DNA of 64,000 nucleotides from Panacagrimonas sp965216805 (GCF_965216805.1 NZ_CBDCGN010000003.1:1922001-1986000); one strand, 5' to 3'; shown: positions 50,821 to 60,623, numbered from the stretch's first letter. The notes: generated by a model from the sequence alone, not told the origin. A program made the numbers and translations.

Positions 50821-53800
50821 GGCGCGATCTCCCGCCAGGTGACACGGCCGACGCGACCCGAAGCGGCTTCGCCGATGACCAGCGTGCTGCCGTCGGAACG
50901 AGTCGAGTACTTGACTTCGCCGATGCCCTCTCGGCCCACATAGAGCACCGCGGGAGTCGAGAGAATGCCCTGGGGCGAACCGATACCACTGACATTGATG
51001 TCGTCGTCCGGATCGTCTGCGTCGCCCTCGTCATAGATGTCGTTGTTATCGACGATCAGATCGTCGGTGATATCCAGCGCAGGCTTGCGCGGCCGGCCTC
51101 CGTCACGGGCATCGAGCTCCATCAGCCAGCCAGTGCCGTCCGGATCGCAGGCGTCGTCAGACGGCACCAGCGTGGTGAAGACAATGCGGCCGAACCGGAT
51201 GATGGGTCGGCTGATCTGGCGTTCGCCGAGATTGGGGCCAGTGGCAGCGGTGTTTCCGTTGGTGTTGAACAGGTCGATGAACCAGCCCTTGTGAGTGCCG
51301 ATGGTCAGCGGATTCTGCGAAGTGATACGACCTTGATCGCCACTGGGAAGGTTGACTTCCTGCTCGACGAACTGCTGCAGCAGATCTCCGCGCCCGGGGT
51401 TGGGCGAGGTAGTCGTCTCGGTGGGCGGGGTGCCCGCCGCTTCGATCGGATTGGCGAAGATGCCGTAGAAGCTCTGGGTACGCTGGCCGATCCGGGTGTT
51501 GTCGCCTGCCGCGACGTAACGGCCGGTGCCGACGTAGACGGTGAGATCATCCTTGTCCGGCGTCAGCAGGTTGAAGCCGACTTCAGGGGGCGCGGTAATG
51601 GGTTGCGCCACGCCGCCGGCATCGCGCGCAGTGAACAGAGGGCTGCTGCTGTAGCCGACCGTCCACAGAGCAGGATCTTCGTTGTTGACGTTGAACTGCC
51701 ACAGGTTGCCTTTGATGTCGCCCGCGTAGATGTAGTCCACGAGGCTGTCGCCGTCCAGGTCCACGGCAGCAGGACCGGAGAGGCCGTTATCGTCGTTCGG
51801 CGAGCCGACCAGCAGCTTCACGTAGTGGGTGCCCGGGGTCCAGGTTCCGCCGGGGCTGTCCAGGAACACGATGAACAACGCCGCCTGCTCGGTGCCGCTG
51901 GCGCTGCCATCGCTGACGCCGCTGTTGTAGCCGTTGCCGAAGATCGCGGCCCACTTGCCGTTCTTCATCTTGACGATGGACGGCGTGCCCATGACATTTC
52001 CCATGTCCGCGTCATTGGCGTCGGAGAATTCCCATTTCACGATACTTGCGGCATTGGCCTCGCTGAAGTTGGCGGGATTCGTCACATCAAGCGCAAAGAT
52101 CCCTTGAGCGCCATAACCCATGCCACTGACGAGATAGCTTCGCCAGTTGGGCGTGCTCTCGGACCCGATATCCACATCTGCCACGTTGGGCGAGCCGTTG
52201 ACGCCCCAGACGTGCGTGTAAGGGTTGGCTGTGAGCCTGGCGAGCTTGGGTGCAGTGGACGTGCCGAACATCATGTTGGGTACGTAGGCCAGCAGTTCGC
52301 GTCCATCCGATGCCCGAAAGCCGTGCAGCATGCCATCGTTGGCGCCCACGTAGACCATTGGTTCGCGAGCGGCATTGGCGGAGCGAAATGCCGAGTATCC
52401 CTTGAACGGCAGCGCGGAATTGGGCGCGCCGACAAAGAACGGATCGGAGTTGACGATGTCGCCCAACACGCCGCCGCGTACGCGGAAGCCGGTCGGCGAT
52501 TCCTGATCGCGGTTGCCGCGTATGTACTGCAGACGCGGTTGCCGCAAGGTGCCGTCCGCATCGGAGGGTAGTCGCAGCGCGTTCTGCTGCGCGGTGTCGA
52601 GCTGCCCCCAGCGAAACGCGATACCGGCTTCCGTGGACGGTTTGTACGTGAAGATGTTTCGGCCGGTGTTCCAGTTCTGGCCATTGAGCACACTGGCCGC
52701 GTTCCATTGCTGAGCACAAAGTTGTCCCAAGTCGACGTCCTCGCAGGATCCCTCATCATCACCGGTGGAAATAGGCGTGGACGTGAGTTGGCCGGTCCAG
52801 TTGGCACTGTTGAAGCTGGCCTGGAACAACCGGCTGCCGGCATTGAGGCTGGTCGAATTGAGCGAGGCACTGGAAAAGCTGCCGGCGCGGGCAGCAATGT
52901 CGTTGAGCGCCGTCTGCAAGGCGGTCGTCAACTGATCGGCGTTGGAAGCGGTGAAATAGCCGCTAGTGCCAGCCGGCGGTGCATCGGGATCGTGACCGCC
53001 GAGTCCGTAGAAGGCGGCGTCTTCCATCATCTGGTTTTCTACCGCGAAGCCGACCGTGTAGGTCAGAATATTCTGCTGAAGAAAGTCCGGGTCCTGATAG
53101 GAGCCGCCGGTCAGATCGGTGCCTGATTTCTTGAGGTCGATGTCGTATCCAAACTTGGCCAGATCATCCAGGTACAACGAGGCGCCTTCGGGTTGCTGGT
53201 CCTGTCCAGTGGTGCCGTCCGAGAACTGGGGGAAATTCGGATACGTGCTCGCCAAGGTGGCAGGCGCCAAACCGTCCCAGTTCGGGAGCGCTGCACCCGC
53301 ATTCGCGACATCGTCTGGATCGTTGGTGGGAAACGTGCCGTCGTAGGTTGGGAAGCCGTCGGTCACCGCAATCACGAAATTTTTCTGACAGCGGTATTGC
53401 ACTGGACTCGTGTAGTTGGTGTTGGAGTTGTAGAACGAACCGAGGCCCCGAAAATAGCGGGTGACCTCGTAGTAAGTTTCCGCCAGTGGCGTGTTGGCCT
53501 CCGGGTCCAATCCATCTATCGCAGAAAGGACGTTGGTCTGAGTGGCACCGCAAGCCGCGTTGACTCGACCGCCGGGCCCACTGCTGCCTCCGGGAGGATT
53601 GAACGATGAAATGCCGAATCTCACATCCGGGTTGGCAACCACGATGTCTTCCGAAACCTCCTTCGCCACTGTCAGCCGAACGATGTTGGGCACCGAGCTG
53701 CGAACATCGATGTTCTGACCCTGAGTGCTGAAAGTGTCAAAGAGATAATTGATGTAGTTGCCGTTGAAGCGGGTCAGCGTTCCGCGGACGTCGGGCAGGC

Positions 53801-54212
53801 GGATGCAGCGGAAAGCACTGTCTCCACTTCGAAAGCCCGGCAGGTGATCACTGGCGCATCCGCCTGCACCGTTGGGCAGATTGCCTCGGATCACGTTGCC
53901 ATTGAGCGGCGACCAGCAAGGCGCGACGCCTCCACCAAAATTGCAGTTGGGCGAGTAGTTTGGATACGAGACCAGGGGGTCGAATCCATCTGCCCAGATC
54001 ACGTTGTCCATGGACCCGGAGTTGTCCACGATCATCATCACGTTCGGGTTGATCGATGTGCTGACGAACAGCGGGTTGACGGGCAGAGTGAGCGGCGCCG
54101 CGCCTGCGTGGCCCGCCATCATGATCAGGCCACCAGCCAGCAGTGCAAGCGCAACTCTGCGTGGGCCGAAAGATCCGGTCGGTGTGTCGCAGCGAGTTTG
54201 TGGACCTTTCAT
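50817..54212 (-). CDS. pilY1: PilY1 type IV pilus assembly/adhesion protein
   Basis: PilY1 sits at the pilus tip and controls extension, retraction, adhesion and mechanosensing. The 1131-residue precursor has a signal peptide (VALALLAGGLIMMAGHAGAA) and a von Willebrand A domain with MIDAS NVMMIVDNSGSMDN near residue 70. The C-terminal PilY1 propeller includes YVGANDGMLHGFRASDG and a Ca-binding loop in DLDGDSLVDYIYAGDIKG. ATG 54212 is chosen because GGAGTC lies just upstream and the signal peptide follows; the frame is open further. It overlaps pilE by four bases and starts 47 bases after pilX. Confidence 0.92.
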   Translation of the reverse strand: MKGPQTRCDTPTGSFGPRRVALALLAGGLIMMAGHAGAAPLTLPVNPLFVSTSINPNVMMIVDNSGSMDNVIWADGFDPLVSYPNYSPNCNFGGGVAPCWSPLNGNVIRGNLPNGAGGCASDHLPGFRSGDSAFRCIRLPDVRGTLTRFNGNYINYLFDTFSTQGQNIDVRSSVPNIVRLTVAKEVSEDIVVANPDVRFGISSFNPPGGSSGPGGRVNAACGATQTNVLSAIDGLDPEANTPLAETYYEVTRYFRGLGSFYNSNTNYTSPVQYRCQKNFVIAVTDGFPTYDGTFPTNDPDDVANAGAALPNWDGLAPATLASTYPNFPQFSDGTTGQDQQPEGASLYLDDLAKFGYDIDLKKSGTDLTGGSYQDPDFLQQNILTYTVGFAVENQMMEDAAFYGLGGHDPDAPPAGTSGYFTASNADQLTTALQTALNDIAARAGSFSSASLNSTSLNAGSRLFQASFNSANWTGQLTSTPISTGDDEGSCEDVDLGQLCAQQWNAASVLNGQNWNTGRNIFTYKPSTEAGIAFRWGQLDTAQQNALRLPSDADGTLRQPRLQYIRGNRDQESPTGFRVRGGVLGDIVNSDPFFVGAPNSALPFKGYSAFRSANAAREPMVYVGANDGMLHGFRASDGRELLAYVPNMMFGTSTAPKLARLTANPYTHVWGVNGSPNVADVDIGSESTPNWRSYLVSGMGYGAQGIFALDVTNPANFSEANAASIVKWEFSDANDADMGNVMGTPSIVKMKNGKWAAIFGNGYNSGVSDGSASGTEQAALFIVFLDSPGGTWTPGTHYVKLLVGSPNDDNGLSGPAAVDLDGDSLVDYIYAGDIKGNLWQFNVNNEDPALWTVGYSSSPLFTARDAGGVAQPITAPPEVGFNLLTPDKDDLTVYVGTGRYVAAGDNTRIGQRTQSFYGIFANPIEAAGTPPTETTTSPNPGRGDLLQQFVEQEVNLPSGDQGRITSQNPLTIGTHKGWFIDLFNTNGNTAATGPNLGERQISRPIIRFGRIVFTTLVPSDDACDPDGTGWLMELDARDGGRPRKPALDITDDLIVDNNDIYDEGDADDPDDDINVSGIGSPQGILSTPAVLYVGREGIGEVKYSTRSDGSTLVIGEAASGRVGRVTWREIAP

Positions 54213-54259
54213 ATCTGACTCCGTGCGTGCGTCAAAAGGCTCGGGGGAGCCCTTGCACG

Positions 54260-54916
54260 CTAGTAAACGCGGGTGTAAACGCTCTGCGTAATCGTGGGCG
54301 GCCCGCCAGCCAAGCTGCCGCCACCTCGCGCCGAGATTTGGTAGTACCAAAGCTCTGGTACCGCTGGACCGCCGATGGTCCTCGACCCGGTCGGATCTTT
54401 CCCAAGCTCTTCGACCACGTAGCGCGGGTAGCTGTCAGTGTTCGCGGCGACTGCCTCGCCACCAACGCGATATTCCTGGCCTGCAACTGGCCCGATTACG
54501 GCCCCCTCCTCATACATCCATCCGACCGGACGTCCGCGGCTCTGCCACCAATTCGGAGTCCGCAGATTCGCGATACTGACTTCGGGTGTCTCCGGCAGCG
54601 TAGGCCGCCCACGCCAAATGGACAGCGAGTCCCAACAGGTCGTCGGATCGGTCTCGCCGCAATCAGGAACGGGCCGCAGATCCTGGTTATCCAACCAGTT
54701 CTCGCCGTTGACGATGCCAGTTTCGGCGCCCTGAAACGCTCGGTTCGATTCGCCGACGCTATAGGTCATGCGTTGCTGAAGAACATTGCCGCCCATTGAT
54801 GCGATCCCCAGCAAGGTCAGGGCAATCAGGAACACCAGCGCGATGACCAGGGCCGCACCGGTTTGGCGGGACCGGGGTCGCGTGTCGAGACAACAGTTTC
54901 GGTTTCGCATCATCAT
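54260..54916 (-). CDS. pilX: Minor pilin-like protein PilX
   Basis: The 218-residue protein has a type IV pilin-like N-terminus, QTGAALVIALVFLIALTLLG, with the leader-side Gly and a hydrophobic helix but without the usual Glu, as is normal for PilX. The rest includes NVLQQRMTYSVGESNRAFQGAETG, the characteristic PilX region after the helix. PilX helps prime pilus assembly with PilV, PilW and PilY1. It overlaps pilW by four bases (ATGA). Confidence 0.88.
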   Translation of the reverse strand: MMMRNRNCCLDTRPRSRQTGAALVIALVFLIALTLLGIASMGGNVLQQRMTYSVGESNRAFQGAETGIVNGENWLDNQDLRPVPDCGETDPTTCWDSLSIWRGRPTLPETPEVSIANLRTPNWWQSRGRPVGWMYEEGAVIGPVAGQEYRVGGEAVAANTDSYPRYVVEELGKDPTGSRTIGGPAVPELWYYQISARGGGSLAGGPPTITQSVYTRVY

Positions 54917-55875
54917 TCTCGCAGCCGATTTCGGATCGAGACGGTCGTGGAGAAACTCCGCTGCAGCCGGCGTCCCTCAACGTTGTCAATAGCATCGGCT
55001 GCGCCTTCGTCGATCGACGTCACGGCAGCACCCGCTACGGCACTCTCTGTTTGATCGCTACCCACATTGGTAACTTCCAGCTTTATAGCCACGACCCGCT
55101 GCCAGTCCAGCGTCGGATCGGCAGCGATATCTGCAGCAGTTACGAACCGATTCGGGAACAGCCCCGGCAGCGCCGGGGGGGCGGGGCTGTCATCTCCAGG
55201 ATCAGTGTCGATGCCGTAGAGGATCTGCATATCCCTGACACCGGAGATCAACGGCTGCGTGTCGACGATTAGTGCGCCGGCACCTAATCTTCGAGCGCGA
55301 CAACTCAGGGTGTATTCCGGGTTTGCGGCGTTGTTGTCGCGATTTCGGACAAAAAATATACTTTCTACGATTTGATCTCGGTCGCCTTGCGTGCCGAGGC
55401 AGTTTCCTAGATGGCCGTCCTCTATTACCGGCGGGTCAGACCCAAACGGTGTCCTCCCGGTAGAGCGAACAACGAGTATGTCTGTGCCCTCCTCAGCATC
55501 GACTCCCCAGAAATTTCCGGTGCCATCGGCGACGTCGTCCTCTCCCCAAACTGCGCGTAGCTGATCGTCGGCATTGTCGTTCGGGTTAGGCGGGAGGAAA
55601 ATCAGCGTGGGGTCCACCTGCGAAAGCGGGTCGTCTACGAATCCGGCGTTTCGGATGTATGGAACCATCATGAAATTGGCGAAACGGCCGGCCTCCTGCA
55701 CTTGGCTGAGGCTTTCCTGAGACCGGAACGACTGCTTGCTGCCCAGAAACACGGACCCTACGCCGACCAGAATCAGCAGACCCAGGGTTACCGCGATCAG
55801 CAGTTCAACTAGGGAAAAGCCGCGCTGACCAAAATGCCTAAACGGGCAGTGGATCGATTTGTTTGCCTTGGTCAT
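54913..55875 (-). CDS. pilW: Minor pilin PilW
   Basis: The 320-residue prepilin has leader QRG followed by FSLVELLIAVTLGLLILVGV, with the conserved Glu5 and a long hydrophobic helix. The region after it (SVFLGSKQSFRSQESLSQVQ) and AGRFANFMMVPYIRNAGF are typical of PilW. It works with PilV and PilX in forming the tip complex. ATG 55875, overlapping pilV by ATGA, is preferred over the longer start at 55899. Confidence 0.9.
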   Translation of the reverse strand: MTKANKSIHCPFRHFGQRGFSLVELLIAVTLGLLILVGVGSVFLGSKQSFRSQESLSQVQEAGRFANFMMVPYIRNAGFVDDPLSQVDPTLIFLPPNPNDNADDQLRAVWGEDDVADGTGNFWGVDAEEGTDILVVRSTGRTPFGSDPPVIEDGHLGNCLGTQGDRDQIVESIFFVRNRDNNAANPEYTLSCRARRLGAGALIVDTQPLISGVRDMQILYGIDTDPGDDSPAPPALPGLFPNRFVTAADIAADPTLDWQRVVAIKLEVTNVGSDQTESAVAGAAVTSIDEGAADAIDNVEGRRLQRSFSTTVSIRNRLRE

Positions 55876-56459
55876 GGCACTAACGCCACGCGGACGCAAG
55901 CTAAATGATCTTCTTCGTCGAACACGTCAGTTGACGGGTTGGCGTCGTTCGGCTCCACCGGGCCTGGTGGGCAACTTGTCGCTGTGGCGTTGTCAACGGG
56001 TAGCCCTTTGCGGTACTCGTCCCATATGACGATCACGGAGTGCATTACGCCGGGCGCGCAAGGGTCGGTGGAGCAAAAAATTCGTGCGGTGCTGCCGGGC
56101 AGTATTTCCCGCATCCGTCGGTGCCAGCGAAACAGGTCATGCGCGGCCGCCTGCGCTTGCGTACAGGTGACGGTGGCGCCTTGGCAATCCATTTCGGGTG
56201 GAATAACGCCAGGTTCAATACTGAACGCACCTGTTGCTGCTTCTCGGCGATTGACTCGCATCGAATCGGCAATCTCCTGAGCTAGAAGATGCGCCTGGCT
56301 GCGTTCGTAGCTTTGGTTGTTTCCGCGAAGAGCGGAGAACTGGAGGCCTGCCAGTCCGAGCAGTCCGATCGATAGCACAACGATTGCGATCAGGACCTCC
56401 AGAAGCGAGAACCCCAACGATCTGCGCCGGGCATCGCCTTGGCATGGGCTGGACGTCAT
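55872..56459 (-). CDS. pilV: Minor pilin PilV
   Basis: The 195-residue prepilin has the leader ending in LG followed by FSLLEVLIAIVVLSIGLLGLA, with Glu5, and then LQFSALRGNNQSYERSQAHLLAQEIADSMR, typical of PilV. It has several Cys (as in CSTDPC) that could form disulfides in the periplasm. It begins one base after the fimT stop and overlaps pilW by four bases. Confidence 0.9.
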   Translation of the reverse strand: MTSSPCQGDARRRSLGFSLLEVLIAIVVLSIGLLGLAGLQFSALRGNNQSYERSQAHLLAQEIADSMRVNRREAATGAFSIEPGVIPPEMDCQGATVTCTQAQAAAHDLFRWHRRMREILPGSTARIFCSTDPCAPGVMHSVIVIWDEYRKGLPVDNATATSCPPGPVEPNDANPSTDVFDEEDHLACVRVALVP

Positions 56460-56460
56460 T

Positions 56461-57078
56461 TCAGCGCTCGCATGTCGTTACCCCGGGCGACAGTCTCGGG
56501 TCGCGGCTTCCCGACCCGTTCTTGGTGTAGGTGTCAAAGCTTAGGATTCGTCCGGTTCTGGCGACGACCACGGCTCGGCCCTTCTTGAAATCGTTTCGCG
56601 AATCGCAAGCGACAATAGTTCCAACCGAACCGGGCGACATCCCGGTCGTAGCGAACGTGATCGAGTCACTGACGTTATTGTTTCCGCGCATCGTGAACTT
56701 CGCGGAATCAGCCAAGCTCGCCTGACTGGAGGGCAGGAGCGCGTCTTGTCGCCTCAACGTTTCTCCGGCAGAGGGCTCCCCGTCGCCATTGTTGTCTGCA
56801 AATACCACCCACCCATCCTCCCAGCCGCCAGTACCGGTATCGCAGACGGGAGGCTCTGCGGCACTGTCTTTGGTTCGGCAAATTTCGACGTTCGTGCGCA
56901 GCGCCAGCGCCTGTCCGCGCGCGTAGTTCAGGGCCGTAACCAGTTGGTTGGTTCGCGACGCCCGCTGATTATTAAGCGTGGTCTCCCGAAAGCTCGGGAT
57001 GGCCAGGGCCAGCAGAATCCCGGCGATGGCGATCGTCACCACGAGCTCGATCAGCGTGAATCCGGGTCTGGCGTTCAT
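56461..57078 (-). CDS. fimT: Minor pilin FimT/GspH family
   Basis: The 205-residue prepilin has leader PG followed by FTLIELVVTIAIAGILLALA, Glu5 included, and FRETTLNNQRASRTNQLVTALNYARGQAL, which is diagnostic of FimT/FimU/GspH. It is the first gene of the minor pilin operon, so the promoter should lie in the 280 bases before it. FimU is the Pseudomonas equivalent that bridges tip and shaft. FimT of related bacteria also binds DNA for uptake, so a role in competence is possible. Confidence 0.88.
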   Translation of the reverse strand: MNARPGFTLIELVVTIAIAGILLALAIPSFRETTLNNQRASRTNQLVTALNYARGQALALRTNVEICRTKDSAAEPPVCDTGTGGWEDGWVVFADNNGDGEPSAGETLRRQDALLPSSQASLADSAKFTMRGNNNVSDSITFATTGMSPGSVGTIVACDSRNDFKKGRAVVVARTGRILSFDTYTKNGSGSRDPRLSPGVTTCER

Positions 57079-57317
57079 ATCGCAGCAAGGTACGGAGCGG
57101 GCTGATCGGCCGTTCAGCGTCTGGGGACGAGTGGCGTTTGCAGGCCGATGAACGGCGGCGGCGACCGCTGATCGGTCGGTTTGGCGCCTCGAACGGTCGT
57201 GCGCGGGGCGTCTGGACCGGTGATCGTGGGTGGCGCCGCAGTCAGCCCCCGGCGTTTTCAGGCCCGGAAGAAGGGCCTGGACGGTCGATTGCGGGGTGGG
57301 GCGGCCCGGGCTTTGCG

Positions 57318-57346
57318 TTGTGAGCCCCGCACGCCGACCCTATAAT
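57318..57346 (+). promoter_or_regulatory. Sigma-70 promoter of tRNA-Thr
   Basis: TTGTGA at 57318-57323 and TATAAT at 57341-57346 are separated by 17 bases, a strong consensus-like promoter. The tRNA begins 11 bases after the -10 box. Confidence 0.75.
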
Positions 57347-57356
57347 CCGCGCCCTT

Positions 57357-57432
<76 letters not shown>

Positions 57433-57576
57433 GTTATCTTTCAACAGCGTGGCGATTCCCGCGGTCCTTCTCCGGACCGGTCCGGGAACTCGTTGGGGCG
57501 GGTGGGCGCGAGCGGTGCGAAAGAACCGCCGCCGACAAACGGATCCAGCCTCCGCTCCGGAGTTGGCGACCGCGCC

Positions 57577-58356
57577 TCAGGCCGCGCGAGCGGCGCCGGC
57601 AAGGGCCTCGTACAGCGCCACGTATTCCTGCGTCACCCGGTGGCCCGGCTCCAGCGCGATCAGTGGACGATGCTGCTCGTGCGATTCGCGCACCCGTACC
57701 GAGCTGGACAGCATCTGCGCCAGCACCGGTAGCTTCTCTTCGCGCAGCGCCTCCACCACGCGGATGGGCAGCTTGGCTCGCGGCTGGAACTGGTTGACCA
57801 CGATGCCTTCGACCATCAGCGTTTCGTTATGGTCGGCGCGCAGTTCCTGGATGTTCTCCAGCAGGGTGTAGAGCGCCTGACGCGCGAACTCGTCGCAATC
57901 GAACGGGATCAGTACGCGCTCGGCAGCGATCAGCGCGGAGCGCGAATAGAAATTCATCGCCGGCGGGGTATCGATGAAGACGGCGTCGTAACCGCGCAGT
58001 TTCTTGAGCGCGTCGCGCAGCTTGTAGATCTTCTGCTTGGCTTCGAGCTTGACGATCAGTTCCTCCAGCCGCGGACTGGAGGCGATCACGTCCAGGTTTG
58101 CGAACGGCGAGGTCGTGGCGTAGCTGGCAAACGCGGGCGACTGCAGACTGAAAGCCAGCGTGGAGTCGAAGAAGTCGGCGATGTCGCGTGAGGGCACCGC
58201 GCCGTTGGCGCCGAGCAGGTACTGCGTGGCGTTGCCCTGGGTGTCCAGGTCCACCACCAGGGTGCGCAGTCCGCGGGCGGCAGCAATGGCGGCGAGGTTG
58301 CAGACGATGGTGGTCTTGCCGACTCCGCCTTTCTGATTGAACACCACGCGACGCAT
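57577..58356 (-). CDS. ParA family ATPase
   Basis: The 259-residue protein has the deviant Walker A motif FNQKGGVGKTTIVCNLA at its start, LVVDLDTQGNATQYLLG, and DAVFIDTPPAMNFYSR as Walker B. This is a MinD/ParA-type ATPase that forms ATP-dependent dimers. No ParB or parS is adjacent, so it is an orphan, and it may position a protein complex rather than the chromosome. It is transcribed away from the SNF symporter gene; its start is ATG 58356. Confidence 0.85.
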   Translation of the reverse strand: MRRVVFNQKGGVGKTTIVCNLAAIAAARGLRTLVVDLDTQGNATQYLLGANGAVPSRDIADFFDSTLAFSLQSPAFASYATTSPFANLDVIASSPRLEELIVKLEAKQKIYKLRDALKKLRGYDAVFIDTPPAMNFYSRSALIAAERVLIPFDCDEFARQALYTLLENIQELRADHNETLMVEGIVVNQFQPRAKLPIRVVEALREEKLPVLAQMLSSSVRVRESHEQHRPLIALEPGHRVTQEYVALYEALAGAARAA

Positions 58357-58454
58357 GCCGGGCTCCGGACGAACAGGGATGGATCGTCGATGCTAACGGA
58401 TCGCGATGATGCCGGGCATGTCGCCGCACACCGAACTCGGTACCGCGCCGAAGC

Positions 58455-58460
58455 TACACT
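58455..58460 (+). promoter_or_regulatory. Possible -10 box close to the SNF symporter start
   Basis: TACACT ends six bases before the ATG at 58467. If it is used, the mRNA would be leaderless or nearly so, as suggested for argA and eutB. No good -35 is seen. Confidence 0.3.
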
Positions 58461-58466
58461 TCGACC

Positions 58467-59855
58467 ATGCAGATTCGCGAAAGCAGTTACGGTTACTGGT
58501 CGAGTCAGCCCGCCTTTCTGGCCGTGGCCTGCGGTGCGGCTCTGGGGATTGGCAGCAGCGCACGCGTGCCGTTTCTGATGAGCGAGTACGGCGGTCCGGC
58601 CTTCCTGGCGGTGTACCTGCTGTGCCTGCTGATGGTGGCCCTGCCGATCCTGGTGGCGGAGTGGTCGCTGGGCCGCTGGATGCGCGACGAGCTGGGTGCG
58701 GGGTTTGCGCGTCTGTCGCAGAGCTGCGGTGCCAATCGGCACTGGAAATGGCTGGGCCGGCTGGCGGTGGTGGGCGCGGTGACCATTCTTTCCTACTACA
58801 GCGTCATCGCCGGCTGGAGCCTGGGTTATCTGTTCCGCGGCGCCGGCGGGTTTCTGGCCGGGCGCGACGCCGCGGATGCTTCGCGCATTTTTCTCAAGCT
58901 GGCGCGCGATCCCGAACGCAGCCTGGCCTGGCATACCTTGTTCATGGTGATGGTGACGGTGACGGTCAGCTACGGCTTTCGCGAAGGTATCGAGCGCGCC
59001 GCGCGGCGCTTGTTGCCGGCGGCCTTGCTGCTGGCGCTGGCCTTTGCCGGGCTGGCCTTGTGGGTGGGCGCGCCGCAAGAGGCTTTCGATGCCATGTTCA
59101 CCCTGGACCTGTCGCGCCTGGGCTGGCGCGGCGTGGTGGAGGCGCTGTATCTCGCGTTCTTCACCGTTGGCCTCGGGCTGGGTGTGATGATGACCCTGGG
59201 CGCGTATCTGCCCGCCAGCGTGCCGCTGGTGCAACTGGGTCTGTGGGTGATCGCCATCGATTGTGTGTTCGGGCTGGTGCTGGGGATGGGCCTGCTGGCC
59301 TTGCTGATGGGCGCCGGCGTGCCGACCAGCAACGGCCTGACCCTGTTTTTTCAGTCTTTTCCGCTGGCCTTACCGGCCGGTGGGGTCGGCGTGACCCTGG
59401 CCATCCTCTTCTACATGCTGCTGTTCCTGGTCACCCTGCTGGCCGGTGCCACCTTGCTGGAACCGGTGACGCGTTTCCTGATGGAGCGCTATCGGCAGAC
59501 CCGCGTGTTTGCAGCCACCGGCGGGGCGGTGATCGTATGGACCCTGGGCGTGGGCACCCTGCTGTCGTTTGGGGTGACCGCCGAGCTGCGGCTGTTCGGG
59601 CAGAACTATTTCGAGTGGATGCAGTTTCTGACCAGCTTCGTGATCGTGCCGGTAGGCGGGCTGATGCTGTGCATCTACGTGGCCCGTGTGCTACCGCGCG
59701 ACCAAAGTCTGGCGGTGTGGGGGCCGCGCGAGCAATGGCTGCATGCCGGCTGGCGCTTTGCCCTGCGTTACCCGGCGCGGCTGGGCCTGGTGGTGGTGCT
59801 GCTGCACGGTCTGGGGCTGCTCGACTGGTTCGCCGGGCTGTGGGCGGGCAGCTGA
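58467..59855 (+). CDS. Neurotransmitter:sodium symporter (SNF) family transporter
   Basis: The 462-residue integral membrane protein has about 11-12 hydrophobic helices. The first segments (WSSQPAFLAVACGAALGIGS with ARVPFLMSEYGGPAFLAVYL) match the SNF family's first helix and the following PxL...GGGxFxxxY-like region that binds sodium and substrate. Bacterial members import amino acids such as leucine or tryptophan; the substrate here is unknown. The rnfH gene follows two bases later. Confidence 0.85.
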   Translation: MQIRESSYGYWSSQPAFLAVACGAALGIGSSARVPFLMSEYGGPAFLAVYLLCLLMVALPILVAEWSLGRWMRDELGAGFARLSQSCGANRHWKWLGRLAVVGAVTILSYYSVIAGWSLGYLFRGAGGFLAGRDAADASRIFLKLARDPERSLAWHTLFMVMVTVTVSYGFREGIERAARRLLPAALLLALAFAGLALWVGAPQEAFDAMFTLDLSRLGWRGVVEALYLAFFTVGLGLGVMMTLGAYLPASVPLVQLGLWVIAIDCVFGLVLGMGLLALLMGAGVPTSNGLTLFFQSFPLALPAGGVGVTLAILFYMLLFLVTLLAGATLLEPVTRFLMERYRQTRVFAATGGAVIVWTLGVGTLLSFGVTAELRLFGQNYFEWMQFLTSFVIVPVGGLMLCIYVARVLPRDQSLAVWGPREQWLHAGWRFALRYPARLGLVVVLLHGLGLLDWFAGLWAGS

Positions 59856-59857
59856 AT

Positions 59858-60145
59858 GTGGAGGTGGTCTACGCCGCGCCGGACCGGGTGTTGAGCGTGC
59901 GGCTGGCGGTGCCTCCCGGGACGTCGATCCTGCAGACGGTGGAACTCAGTGGCCTGGTCGCGCTGGAGCCCGGGGCGCTGTCGCCGGAGCGGATCGGCGT
60001 CTTCGGCCGGTTGCAGGCGCCGGACACCCCGGTGCAGGACGGCGACCGCGTGGAAATCTACCGGCTGCTGCTGGTGGACCCCAAGACGCGCCGCCGCCAG
60101 CGCGCGCGCAATCCTTCCCTCAAGGGCGCGGGGTATCGGGATTGA
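59858..60145 (+). CDS. rnfH: RnfH/RatB family protein (UPF0125)
   Basis: The 95-residue beta-grasp protein begins VEVVYAAPDRVLSVRLAVPPGT, includes ERIGVFGRLQAPDTPVQDGDRVEIYRLLLVDPKTRRRQR, which is the family signature. Its function is poorly known; it is often found beside ratA. The likely start is GTG 59858, two bases after the symporter stop. It converges on bamE, overlapping its end by 26 bases, and the order rnfH-bamE-fur is like that in other gammaproteobacteria. Confidence 0.85.
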   Translation: MEVVYAAPDRVLSVRLAVPPGTSILQTVELSGLVALEPGALSPERIGVFGRLQAPDTPVQDGDRVEIYRLLLVDPKTRRRQRARNPSLKGAGYRD

Positions 60146-60560
60146 GGATGACGCCCGAATCGTTTTCCTCCGCAGCCCGGCGTGCTTCGGCGCGGTCGCG
60201 CTCCTCGGCGTCGTAAATCTCCTCGGCGTCGGGCGACGACAGCGCGGCGTCGCCGGCTTCGGGTTCGGCACCTTCCAGGCGTGCCAGGGTGTCGCCCTCG
60301 AAGAAAGCGGTCACCGTACGTTGGGTGACATCGCCGCGCGGCGACTTGTAGTAGCCCACGTAATCCCAGCGATCCGCGCGGAACGGGGTGGCGGCCAGCG
60401 GCGTGCCCATGACGAAGCGGACCTGCTCGCGGGTCATGCCGGGCTGCAGCTTGTTGAGGTCCTTCTGTTCCAGAACGTTGCCCTGGCGGGTCGGCAGCTT
60501 GTAGATGATCTGGCAGCCGCACAGGCCGACCAGCACCAAGGAGAGCAAAATAGCGCGCAT
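60120..60560 (-). CDS. bamE: Outer-membrane assembly lipoprotein BamE
   Basis: BamE is a lipoprotein of the BAM complex that inserts beta-barrel proteins. The 146-residue precursor has the lipobox LCGC near residue 16, then the conserved GNVLEQKDLNKLQPGMTREQVRFVMGTPLA and WDYVGYYK. A long acidic C-terminal tail (DAEEIYDAEERDRAEARRAA) goes beyond E. coli BamE (113). The 3' end overlaps rnfH by 26 bases, and its start is divergent from fur with 63 bases between, the usual gene order. Confidence 0.93.
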   Translation of the reverse strand: MRAILLSLVLVGLCGCQIIYKLPTRQGNVLEQKDLNKLQPGMTREQVRFVMGTPLAATPFRADRWDYVGYYKSPRGDVTQRTVTAFFEGDTLARLEGAEPEAGDAALSSPDAEEIYDAEERDRAEARRAAEENDSGVILNPDTPRP

Positions 60561-60623
60561 TCGAGTTGCCGCTTGAAGTGAGTCGCGGATAATACCGCGT
60601 TCCTCCCGACCCTGGACCCGACC

